Below are positions 8,430-15,615 of a stretch of DNA of 64,000 nucleotides, piece after piece. A model generated the notes under the pieces. That model did not search any database, was not told where the DNA came from, and saw nothing but the letters and a program-made list of their open reading frames with translations. Source of the stretch: OLB23 sp965230965 (lineage in GTDB: Bacteria; Patescibacteriota; Microgenomatia; UBA1406; HO2-37-13b). The stretch covers positions 682,001 through 746,000 of the forward strand of contig OZ246401.1 of assembly GCA_965230965.1 (NCBI GenBank). Direction: 5' to 3'. The stretch's first letter is position 1. Each line of letters begins with the position of its first letter. A program made the position numbers and the translations under genes.

Positions 8430-9624
8430 ACTGGTCGTTATTCTAACTTTTTCGTATTTATTTTTATCTGTCGTGGCAACGCAACGCGTGACTTTTGCTC
8501 AAGAAACAACTACTCGCCTTTATATTCCAACATCAAACCAAACAATGATCGTAAAAGATGCTGCAAAAACTTCTCTTGTGGTGAAAGATTATCTTGGTTC
8601 AAGTAGGGCCGTTGACCAAAACAACACGATGCAGGTAGAGGAATATTATCCATATGGTGCGGACGTGAAAGATATGGATATTGATGTAGATCGGAAGTTT
8701 ACGGGCCATCGTGAGCTCGATGACGCAGGTGTCTATCATGCCGGAGCGAGGTTTTATAATCAGGAATTAGGTATTTTTGTGCAGGCAGATAAAGTTGAAG
8801 GACCAAATAGATATGGATATGTACAAGGGAATCCAATAAGCAATAATGACCCAACAGGACATTCTTCAAGTAATAATATGACAGAGTCACAAAGAGTTGG
8901 AAATCCTTTACCTGATTTCCCTCATGCATTGCCGCTGCAGGATATAAGATATGCGGAACTTTATAACGACCCATTATTGCCAAAGCTCGCCGAATATTAT
9001 ACAAAGAAAAATCCATATGATCCCGTAAAAAATAAAAAGGAATTTGTTGAATACTTATCCAAAGATATATATGAAAGTTCATCTTATAACAAAGATCTAG
9101 CAAGAATATGGAGACAACAATCAGAAGTTGAATCAAGTATTTCATATATGAGTCATATAGATCAAAGTGATGAGAGATTTAAAAATATCCCAGTAGAAAC
9201 TGAACTTCAAGATTTATATCAAGCTCAGCGGGCTTATGATAAAGAAGAAAAACAGTATCATCGTGAGTACAAAAGTCTTTCTCTAGGTCAAAGAATGGCT
9301 AATTGCAAGTCAATCTGCGCGGATTTTACAGCATTTACCGGTTATGTCTTAGCAAAAAATGGCATTGCAACTGCCGTTGGGGGTACCGACGATTTACAAC
9401 ATGCCTTTGGTGTGGTTGAAATTGGAAATGTTCCTTATGTCTATGATACAACATGGGGCGGTGGTCAAATGCATACTTTTTTTGAAGATAGAACAGGCCA
9501 GAATAAATGGAGAAGACACTATGAAACATGGGATTTCCAAACCCCCTGGGGCAATAATTTTGAATTCAACCTACAAAATACTACGGATGAGGATAAGAAC
9601 GATGGTCTCTCACCATATTATTAA
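8419..9624 (+). CDS. Secreted Rhs-core plug with second transglutaminase-like domain
   Basis: 401 residues; the ATG at 8419 overlaps the previous gene by 11 nt. The signal peptide ends at VTFA-QE. The Rhs opening and core are as in the two preceding genes (VKDYLGSSR, YYPYG, GVYHAGARFYNQELGIFVQA, NNDPTGH). The C-terminal half is mostly charged and helical. It then shows CKSICADFTAFTGYVL (C300), DLQHAFGVVEI (H328) and YVYDTTWGGG (D343), a clear transglutaminase-like Cys-His-Asp arrangement with the usual His-beta strand-Asp spacing. The overall fold call is stronger here than in the first plug. The target is unknown. The gene ends 6 bp from the convergent SGNH hydrolase gene. Confidence 0.78.
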   Translation: MRTKLVVILTFSYLFLSVVATQRVTFAQETTTRLYIPTSNQTMIVKDAAKTSLVVKDYLGSSRAVDQNNTMQVEEYYPYGADVKDMDIDVDRKFTGHRELDDAGVYHAGARFYNQELGIFVQADKVEGPNRYGYVQGNPISNNDPTGHSSSNNMTESQRVGNPLPDFPHALPLQDIRYAELYNDPLLPKLAEYYTKKNPYDPVKNKKEFVEYLSKDIYESSSYNKDLARIWRQQSEVESSISYMSHIDQSDERFKNIPVETELQDLYQAQRAYDKEEKQYHREYKSLSLGQRMANCKSICADFTAFTGYVLAKNGIATAVGGTDDLQHAFGVVEIGNVPYVYDTTWGGGQMHTFFEDRTGQNKWRRHYETWDFQTPWGNNFEFNLQNTTDEDKNDGLSPYY

Positions 9625-9629
9625 GATAT

Positions 9630-10583
9630 TTACTTAAACTCCAACACATCCACAATCGTCTTCGCAATGAATTTGTGGCCTTCGACGGAAGGATGAATGT
9701 TGTCACTTGGGTTGACGAGCTCGCGCTTTCCTTCTTTTACACCTTCTTGTAGTGATGGGGTATAGGCATCAATCAGTGGAACGTGTAACGTTCGTGAAAG
9801 TCCTAGTACATTTTCAAGTTGTTCAATAATCTTTTCGGTATGACTCCAAGCCGTTGACGGCTCCCAATTTACCCCATTCGGTCCAAATCCAAAACCCCGG
9901 CGCATTGGTGCAATCTCAGCAAGCATGTAGACATTAGGTGTTAGTCTCTGTGCACGTTGCACAAGTTCCGTATAGCCCAACCAGTGAGCATTTCTATCAT
10001 GAGGAACAAACACATTGTAGGCAAATGAACCAACAATAATAATGTTTGGTTTTAATTCTGTAATTGCTGGGAAGCTCCGATCCATATAGCGAAGCGGCTT
10101 GTTCCATCGTTCAAGGCCATCATGAACGTTTTGTGAGCCTACACCATAGTTGTAGAGGTGAAAGGTGGTGTGGGGATAGCGTTCAAGTAGCTCATGCTCA
10201 AGATATTCTAATCGTTCACCCATGGTGTCAACCATAGAATCACCATAAATTGCGATTGAATATTCCTGTCGTGGAGGTTGTGGATATGATGTTGGTTCGG
10301 GCGTGAGATTTTCTGTCGGTTCTTCAACATGTTCGTCTTCAGTGCCCAGGACAGCACTCTCAACAGTAGCTTCTTGTGGCTCTTTTGGTTTTTCAGCACT
10401 CGAATCTTCTTCATACGCAAGTGGAGAAGTAACAGATGTCGGGAGTGATGCTTCTTTTAGATATGTGTTAAGGCTAATGCCACCATAGCCAAGGGCCAAC
10501 ATCACCAAAAATCCTGCCTGAATGGCTAAAATTCCGATATGTTTTTTGACTGATTGCAGCGAAGGCTCGCCGAAGTTAAACAT
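9630..10583 (-). CDS. Membrane-anchored SGNH/GDSL hydrolase
   Basis: 317 residues. The start at 10583 is preferred because the longer frame runs back into tRNA-Leu. The N-terminus has one membrane segment (about 18-38), then a Glu/Pro/Thr-rich linker. The catalytic domain follows, with block I IYGDSMV (nucleophile Ser) near 130, a GVGSQN block, and the C-terminal SDNIHPSVEGH with the Asp-x-x-His pair. SGNH hydrolases are esterases, lipases or acyl-modifying enzymes of cell-wall sugars; the substrate here cannot be told. The domain is predicted to lie outside the membrane. It is convergent with the Rhs operon. Confidence 0.82.
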   Translation of the reverse strand: MFNFGEPSLQSVKKHIGILAIQAGFLVMLALGYGGISLNTYLKEASLPTSVTSPLAYEEDSSAEKPKEPQEATVESAVLGTEDEHVEEPTENLTPEPTSYPQPPRQEYSIAIYGDSMVDTMGERLEYLEHELLERYPHTTFHLYNYGVGSQNVHDGLERWNKPLRYMDRSFPAITELKPNIIIVGSFAYNVFVPHDRNAHWLGYTELVQRAQRLTPNVYMLAEIAPMRRGFGFGPNGVNWEPSTAWSHTEKIIEQLENVLGLSRTLHVPLIDAYTPSLQEGVKEGKRELVNPSDNIHPSVEGHKFIAKTIVDVLEFK

Positions 10584-10603
10584 GCTATGAGTATAGCAAA
10601 AAA

Positions 10604-10687
10604 TGGTGCCGGAGAGAGGACTCGAACCTCCATGTCTTGCGACACACGCTTCTGAAGCGTGCGCGTCTACCATTTCGCCACCCCGGC
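10604..10687 (-). tRNA. tRNA-Leu (anticodon CAG)
   Basis: On the minus strand: acceptor GCCGGGG paired with CTCCGGC, anticodon arm cacgc-ttcagaa-gcgtg (CAG), long variable arm, and T-arm with GGTTCGAGTCC. The 3' CCA is encoded (10604-10606). Confidence 0.95.
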
Positions 10688-10723
10688 TTCTTGTGGAGCT
10701 GAAAATACAGTATACTACATTCT

Positions 10724-11260
10724 ATGAAACTACTTGTTGGGCTCGGGAATCCGGGAGAAAAGTATGCGAAAAACCGCCATAATGTTGGGTTTATGTTTTT
10801 AGATATACTGGCAGGTGAAGCGACCTGGCGCGAGGAAAAGAAAATCCATGGCATGGTAGCAGAAGTTGAAATTGAGGGAGAGAAATGTATTTTACTAAAG
10901 CCGAATACGTTTATGAATGATAGTGGGCAGGCAGTTGCTGCTGTTGTGAATTTCTATAAATTAACAAAAGACAATATATTTGTCGTGCATGATGATTTAG
11001 ATATTGTTTTTGGTGCATGGAAAATACAAAAAGATAAGGGTCCAAAAATTCATAACGGGATTCTGTCGATAGAGGAGCATTTGGGCAGCACTGATTTTTG
11101 GCGAGTGCGTGTTGGTGTTGATGGTCGCGATCCTGAAAATAGAATGGAAGGTCACGCATATGTCTTGCAGGATTTTAGTAGCGAGGAAATTGTGGAATTA
11201 AAGGGAAACGTATTCGATAAAATTGGTGAGGAAATAAAAATCCGCCTTGCGGCGGATTAG
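10724..11260 (+). CDS. pth: Peptidyl-tRNA hydrolase
   Basis: 178 residues, the usual length. It releases tRNA from stalled peptidyl-tRNA in the cytoplasm. Visible family features: GLGNPG near the start (N9), RHNVGF (H19), KPNTFMNDSG, HDDLD (D90) and HNGILSIEEHLGS (N111). The usual GGHNG before that last motif is replaced by PKIHNG, a mild deviation. The -10-like TATACT ends 7 nt before the ATG, so the mRNA is probably leaderless. A GC-rich hairpin (tccgccttgcggcgga) overlaps the stop codon. Confidence 0.95.
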   Translation: MKLLVGLGNPGEKYAKNRHNVGFMFLDILAGEATWREEKKIHGMVAEVEIEGEKCILLKPNTFMNDSGQAVAAVVNFYKLTKDNIFVVHDDLDIVFGAWKIQKDKGPKIHNGILSIEEHLGSTDFWRVRVGVDGRDPENRMEGHAYVLQDFSSEEIVELKGNVFDKIGEEIKIRLAAD

Positions 11261-11267
11261 TGTCTAG

Positions 11268-11319
11268 AGATTGATCCAAGATTCTCTAATTATAGAAGAT
11301 TCTTGGTTTATGTCAATCT
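11268..11319. other. Long imperfect hairpin next to the tRNA-like element
   Basis: AGATTGA (11268-11274) pairs with TCAATCT (11313-11319), and CCAAGA (11276-11281) with TCTTGG (11301-11306). There is no T-run, so it is not an obvious terminator. Bases 11272-11282 (ttgatccaaga) are also perfectly complementary to 11363-11373, which form the anticodon-like arm of the neighbouring tRNA-like element. Confidence 0.5.
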
Positions 11320-11326
11320 GATAGTG

Positions 11327-11391
11327 TGGAGGTGAGGGGAGTTGAACCCCTGCTCTTGATTTCTTGGATCAATTGCTCACCTGACACCCCC
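11327..11391 (-). ncRNA. tRNA-like element without a normal D-arm
   Basis: On the minus strand a 65-nt stretch folds as a 7-bp acceptor stem (GGGGGTG / CACCTCC, one G-U), a 12-nt segment with no D-stem, a 5-bp stem with 7-nt loop (ttgat-ccaagaa-atcaa), GAGC, and a 5-bp T-arm (agggg-ttcaact-cccct). The last base is A and is followed by CAC rather than CCA. The loop has C instead of U33, so normal decoding is doubtful. It may be a pseudo-tRNA, a processing signal, or a tmRNA-like fragment. Sequence-based structure only. Confidence 0.4.
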
Positions 11392-11432
11392 ACACCAACG
11401 CTAGAATAGCAAACGATTATTAAATTAAACTT

Positions 11433-12257
11433 ATGATCATAGGCGGACATGTTTCTATTGCAGGAGGATTAGACAAAGCTGTTGGTCGAGCAGTAGCCGA
11501 GGAGTTTAATGCGATGCAAATTTTCGTCTCCTCACCGCGCTCATTTAAACCCAATATTTATACAACAGAGCAGATCAATGCATTTGTAGCTGCATACAAA
11601 ACTGCTAAGATGCAGGCACTCTTTTTTCATGCAATATATTTGGTTAATTTGGGAAGTGAAAATGAAAATTTGCATACGCTATCTATAAATTCGCTCAAAA
11701 ACTACTTAGAAGTGGGTGAGCAACTAGGCTCCAATGGTACGATCGTACATATTGGTAGCGGAAGTATTGAAAAAATATCAGAAAGTCTTGCGCATATTCT
11801 TTTCGATACTCCCACGTCACAGAATGTTTTGGTAGAAAACATGGCATCTGAGAAACGTGTTATCTTTAAACTTGAACAGTGTGTCGAGATTTTAGAGCGC
11901 GTGCAATCGGATCGTGTAAAATTTTGTATTGATACGCAGCATCTTTTTGCCTCTGGCATTGATATTCGCGATGGAGAAACGGTAAAAAATTGGCTTGATG
12001 ATGTGGAACGTATGATTGGTATTGAAAAAATCGCCTGTATTCATGTTAATGATTCAAAAACAGCTTGCGGCTCACAGCATGATCGTCATGAAAATCTTGG
12101 TGAGGGTGAAATTGGCCTTGCAGGAATCAAAAAATTTCTTTCAGAACCGCGTCTCGCACATATTCCATTGATTCTAGAAGTTCCAGGTTTTGCCGATAAA
12201 GGACCAGATAAGAAAAATAAGGATCTACTTATGAACGCTCTTCAAGGTACTCTCTGA
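11433..12257 (+). CDS. nfo: Endonuclease IV (AP endonuclease family 2)
   Basis: 274 residues. It cuts the backbone at abasic sites in base-excision repair. Family features in order: GGHVSIAGGL at the start, AMQIFVSSPR, FFHAIYLVNLGS (first metal His), VHIGSG, LVENMA (metal Glu), FCIDTQHLFASG (Asp and His), CIHVNDSKTACGSQHDRHENLGEGEIG (His-Asp-x-His metal site) and LILEVPG (final Glu). All expected zinc-ligand positions appear present. It overlaps convergently by 29 nt with the ATP-grasp gene. Confidence 0.93.
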   Translation: MIIGGHVSIAGGLDKAVGRAVAEEFNAMQIFVSSPRSFKPNIYTTEQINAFVAAYKTAKMQALFFHAIYLVNLGSENENLHTLSINSLKNYLEVGEQLGSNGTIVHIGSGSIEKISESLAHILFDTPTSQNVLVENMASEKRVIFKLEQCVEILERVQSDRVKFCIDTQHLFASGIDIRDGETVKNWLDDVERMIGIEKIACIHVNDSKTACGSQHDRHENLGEGEIGLAGIKKFLSEPRLAHIPLILEVPGFADKGPDKKNKDLLMNALQGTL

Positions 12258-13086
12258 CAGCTTTTAAAGCAGGAGCGTAATTTAATTGTGGTGCAGCATT
12301 AGCCTCAAATATATATGGTTTTCCTGTTTCTTTATCCACAACAATGTCCACTCCGCATACCTCGCGTTTTAATAACTTACTAGCTTTTTCAGCAAGCTTA
12401 CAAAGCTTACGTATCTTTGTATGATCAACAAGTTCGCGACTACCGCCTTTAGAGACATTATTTAAATGAGTATCGGTATTCTTTCCTCTAATACGCTTAT
12501 ATACAATGGTCGTTTTATATCCCACGGTGAGTATTCTATAGTCAAAATCGTTTGGAATAAATTCTTGAGCAACAAAAAGCATATCCTCTCCATAGTTTGC
12601 CATAACATGCACGAATTCTTCTTTATTCTTAATGCAAAAATTATCTTCACCTTTACGACCCCCAACGGCTTTAATGATAAAAGGGTAGCCAAGTTTTTTT
12701 TCGAAAATGGGGAGCATTTTTTTCATCTTATCGGCGAAGGCGATGATACTATGAGGAAAGGGGAGCCCATTAAAGAGGAATATTGCATATTGATATGATT
12801 TTGAGGAAATTTGTTTGGCTAAAAGTGCACTATCAATAAACGGAATGCCTAATTTATTAAGACAAAGTGCGAGGGGAATTGCCATCTTTTCTTTATCGTC
12901 AGCGGTACGGAAGTATACAAAGGAATAGTCAGTGATACTGTGGTTTTTTTCTACAATTTCAAAGGTAGAACTCTTAGGTTCTAATTCAATAGAAATATCA
13001 TTGTATGAACGAAGTGTATGCCCACTACTTAATCTGTGGTGGTGTGGTTTATCAGGAAAAGATGATAGTATTAATACTTTTTTCAT
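12229..13086 (-). CDS. RimK-like ATP-grasp ligase
   Basis: 285 residues. ATP-grasp enzymes join a carboxylate to an amine using ATP through an acyl-phosphate. Seen here: a substrate-binding N-domain, SKSYQYAIFLFNGLPFPHS, the lysine strand YPFIIKAVGGRKGEDNF, QEFIPNDFDYRILTVG, and the metal-binding end GVDIVVD and IFEANAAPQLNYA. This closely follows RimK/glutathione-synthase-like peptide ligases. The ATG overlaps the stop of the upstream gene (ATGA), so the two are translationally coupled. It probably acts with the other two cassette genes on the same unknown product. Confidence 0.85.
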   Translation of the reverse strand: MKKVLILSSFPDKPHHHRLSSGHTLRSYNDISIELEPKSSTFEIVEKNHSITDYSFVYFRTADDKEKMAIPLALCLNKLGIPFIDSALLAKQISSKSYQYAIFLFNGLPFPHSIIAFADKMKKMLPIFEKKLGYPFIIKAVGGRKGEDNFCIKNKEEFVHVMANYGEDMLFVAQEFIPNDFDYRILTVGYKTTIVYKRIRGKNTDTHLNNVSKGGSRELVDHTKIRKLCKLAEKASKLLKREVCGVDIVVDKETGKPYIFEANAAPQLNYAPALKAVREYLEERS

Positions 13087-14522
13087 AATGATGGTGTTTT
13101 TGTTTTTGCTGGATCTACTAAAAAGTCCTTCAAGTCTTTTTTACCAATAATGATGGGGAAAAGCAGATTGCTTCTATCGGTAACTGTTGCATGGGCAAGA
13201 AATTCTCTTTCTTGCATTTTTGCCCGAAGCCCAAGGATAATACGGTAACTTCTTCCGTTACTATTTACGATAACTTCAGTATTGACAATGTCGTTGTCTC
13301 CCTCGGTCAGAATAGTATGGTATTTTTCTGCGATTGCGACACCTTCTTCGAGAGTTGCAATTTGCTTTGGAATATCAAGTTTCTCAAATTGTTTGATTGC
13401 CTGACTGTATCCAAGATCAATAGCGATCTGGCGATCGATTGAAGAGTAGGTTGCGCCGGTGTCGATTTTTGCCATGTAGGTAATGCTGCGTTTTTCTGTT
13501 TTGTGGTAAAGTTTTACCGGTTGAATGAGGCCAATGACTTTTTTACCGGCAATAGCTTCAATTTCTTCTTCAATCTCACCTCCAAAGAGATCTTTGCCAA
13601 GGCGAATGCCGTGGGCAATTGTTTTTGCACGGACGTGTTTTATTTGTTCAAGTCTCCAACGAAGACCATCTTGATTTGCAAGTTGAATACGAAGGCCAGG
13701 TCGTGCGTTGAGCTCGACGACAAGTGGACCACGCTCACGGTCAATAAGGAAGTCAACCCCACAAAAGCCAAGTCCGGTGGCTTTTGCGGACTTAACTGCA
13801 TACGTTAATATCTTATCCCAGTAGGGAACTTTGAAACCAGAATAGCGTATGCGAGTGACATCAACATACTCAAGATCAATAATGCGACCCTCTTTTGTTT
13901 CTTTAATGGTGTGGGTCGTAATACCTGTTGCTAAGTCAAGGCCGCTGCCTGCAGCGCCTTGAGAAAAATTTGCCCGCCCGGCAGAATCTTTAGTTGGCCA
14001 GCGAATCATAGCCATAACCGGAACTTTTTTAAATACGATAACACGGATATCTGGTACGCCTTTGTAACTGAATGGCCTTAATTTATGGTGCGGGCGCACT
14101 CTTTCTTCAATAAGAACTTTATCTGGACTGTAATTTAAAGAATATGCACCTTCCAAGATGTTCGCCATCTGCGTTTTTAACGCCTCTGGCGTAATTTTTT
14201 GTCCCAGTGCATTAATAAAATTGCCGTCCTTGTCGCGGTTATAAATAATCTCTATGCCTTGCCCCGCGACGCCACTACCTGGCTTAACCACAAATGTTTT
14301 TGGCAGCCCTTCTATATCAAGTTTTGCAAGTTGATCAGGATTCTTAACAATATGCAAAACCTTTGTTGTTGGCACTTCGACATCAGCGAGTATTTTTTTG
14401 GTGAGTAATTTATTATCGGCTATTTTTCGGGCCGAGGGAAGATTGTACTTTTTAACGTACGATATATTGCGTTCATTAAGTCCAAGAATGCGCGATTTAT
14501 TCGCTAAGATCTTCAGGATCAT
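13083..14522 (-). CDS. ATP-grasp ligase fused to retropepsin-like (RimB-type) domain
   Basis: 479 residues. The first ~300 residues are an ATP-grasp alpha-L-glutamate ligase-like domain: ADNKLLTKKILADVEVPTTK, FVVKPGSGVAGQGIEII, DIRVIVFKKVPVMAMIRWP, CGVDFLIDRERGPLVVELNARPG. The last ~150 residues begin KRSITYMAKIDTGATYSSID, the DTGA active-site loop of the retropepsin-like RimB/DUF785 family, formerly called ATP-dependent zinc proteases. The two activities are separate genes in many bacteria, so this is a natural fusion of ligase and possible peptidase. It overlaps the 7TM gene upstream and is coupled by ATGA to the second ATP-grasp gene. Confidence 0.85.
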   Translation of the reverse strand: MILKILANKSRILGLNERNISYVKKYNLPSARKIADNKLLTKKILADVEVPTTKVLHIVKNPDQLAKLDIEGLPKTFVVKPGSGVAGQGIEIIYNRDKDGNFINALGQKITPEALKTQMANILEGAYSLNYSPDKVLIEERVRPHHKLRPFSYKGVPDIRVIVFKKVPVMAMIRWPTKDSAGRANFSQGAAGSGLDLATGITTHTIKETKEGRIIDLEYVDVTRIRYSGFKVPYWDKILTYAVKSAKATGLGFCGVDFLIDRERGPLVVELNARPGLRIQLANQDGLRWRLEQIKHVRAKTIAHGIRLGKDLFGGEIEEEIEAIAGKKVIGLIQPVKLYHKTEKRSITYMAKIDTGATYSSIDRQIAIDLGYSQAIKQFEKLDIPKQIATLEEGVAIAEKYHTILTEGDNDIVNTEVIVNSNGRSYRIILGLRAKMQEREFLAHATVTDRSNLLFPIIIGKKDLKDFLVDPAKTKTPSL

Positions 14523-15204
14523 GGGAGTCTTGACTCAGAATGTTTCTAAATCTGAAATATTCAAGAAGCTTAAGCCCTCGCCATTTACCAACTAAAAAGC
14601 TAGTAACGATCATAAGGCCTGCGATTTCTGGATAATCAATAAGTGCGTTTTGCAAAATTTCTTGACTCATCAAAATGAAAAGAGCAGAGGCAAGAATAAT
14701 GGTGAAAATCATCAAGCGTATAGCCTTTTTGACACCATGTCGTACATAGCTTTTTACCAACGCTTCAACCGACACTATAAAAAGAAGAATAGTCAATGGA
14801 TTGACCATGTTGAGCGAAACCTGGTCAATATAGGTAGAAACATACAAAAGGAAGAGGGTTCCAATAGTCGAAAACGACATGACGATACTTACTTTTGAAA
14901 GATAATGAAGTCTGACATCATGCAACCACGAATGTACCATAAGTCCTACTGCAGAGGTTGCCACGATAAATAAACTTCCATAGAAAAGGGCACCTGAATA
15001 GTCAGTGAGACCTTTGTGAATGTAGCCCAGGTCAAACAAGGCATACGCAAGCAAGATAGTTGTATAGATATTAATTGTTCTCCAACCAATAATATAGCGC
15101 GTAATAGTTATAAGCGCTGTTACCAAAGGGAGAAAGAGCAACATAATGATTGTATACTCTGAAATCCCGCTGCGAATTAAGTATTGTATAAATGGTGCAA
15201 ACAT
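14497..15204 (-). CDS. 7TM membrane protein of the 7TM-transglutaminase family, without the transglutaminase domain
   Basis: About 235 residues with some seven hydrophobic segments. FLPLVTALITITRYIIGWRT near the N-terminus and LVGKWRGLKLLEYFRFR at the C-terminus match the ends of the 7TM domain that is usually fused to an inactive transglutaminase (UUP1-type). That family is known to travel with RimK-like ATP-grasp and RimB-like genes, exactly the neighbours found here. The start at 15204 is chosen because TATAAT ends 6 nt before it; the ATG at 15210 directly abuts the -10 box. Role unknown; perhaps export or sensing of the peptide-modified product. Confidence 0.75.
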   Translation of the reverse strand: MFAPFIQYLIRSGISEYTIIMLLFLPLVTALITITRYIIGWRTINIYTTILLAYALFDLGYIHKGLTDYSGALFYGSLFIVATSAVGLMVHSWLHDVRLHYLSKVSIVMSFSTIGTLFLLYVSTYIDQVSLNMVNPLTILLFIVSVEALVKSYVRHGVKKAIRLMIFTIILASALFILMSQEILQNALIDYPEIAGLMIVTSFLVGKWRGLKLLEYFRFRNILSQDSHDPEDLSE

Positions 15205-15258
15205 GCTCATATTATATCATATTATGGGCTATTGCAATACTGTATACTAATGGTGATT

Positions 15259-15615
15259 ATGGACTCAATAAAAGACGTTTTAAAGACATTTAATCCCACA
15301 TCAGACCGCTATATATCAAGAGAATATCAATCATTTGGCGTGCATCTCGCCGAGAAACTCGGCGACGAACAACATAAGAGTTTGTATATTAAATTATCCA
15401 AACAAGTGCCGCGCCCAATGTTGTTAAAAGCGTTGCAGTTTGTGGTCGATTCGGGCGCACGTAGGAAAGGAGCGCTTTTTATGTGGAAGCTCAAGGAATT
15501 AAATGCATTTCCAGAAAAAATCAGCTCAACAAAGAAGAAAAAGGCACGATCCTCAACAAGACCTGGTCTTACTGTTCCCGACGTAGTTCAGGGTTCAATT
15601 CTGGAGCAAGATTAA
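15259..15615 (+). CDS. Small basic protein of unknown function
   Basis: 118 residues from ATG 15259; ATG 15250 is also possible but lies 1 nt after a -10-like TATACT. The protein is helical, with SREYQSFGVHLAEKLGD and a Lys/Arg-rich tail (STKKKKARSSTRPG). No family recognised. It is divergent from the 7TM gene, and its 3' end overlaps convergently by 47 nt with the dockerin gene. Copy 2 of the 28-bp repeat lies inside the tail region, encoding part of it. Confidence 0.6.
   Translation: MDSIKDVLKTFNPTSDRYISREYQSFGVHLAEKLGDEQHKSLYIKLSKQVPRPMLLKALQFVVDSGARRKGALFMWKLKELNAFPEKISSTKKKKARSSTRPGLTVPDVVQGSILEQD
15543..15570 (-). repeat. 28-bp dispersed repeat, copy 2
   Basis: Same 28-mer as at 544-571 and 40328-40355, with three differences from copy 1. 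On the minus strand the stop codon TAA of the dockerin gene runs straight into it (TAAGACCAGGTCTTG...), as the rplL stop does in copy 3. It lies in the overlap of two convergent genes. Confidence 0.75.

Noticed and set aside
11327..11677. tmRNA (ssrA)
   Set aside because: The 3' end looks tmRNA-like, but the matching 5' acceptor strand is only 65 nt away and the upstream space is the nfo coding sequence.
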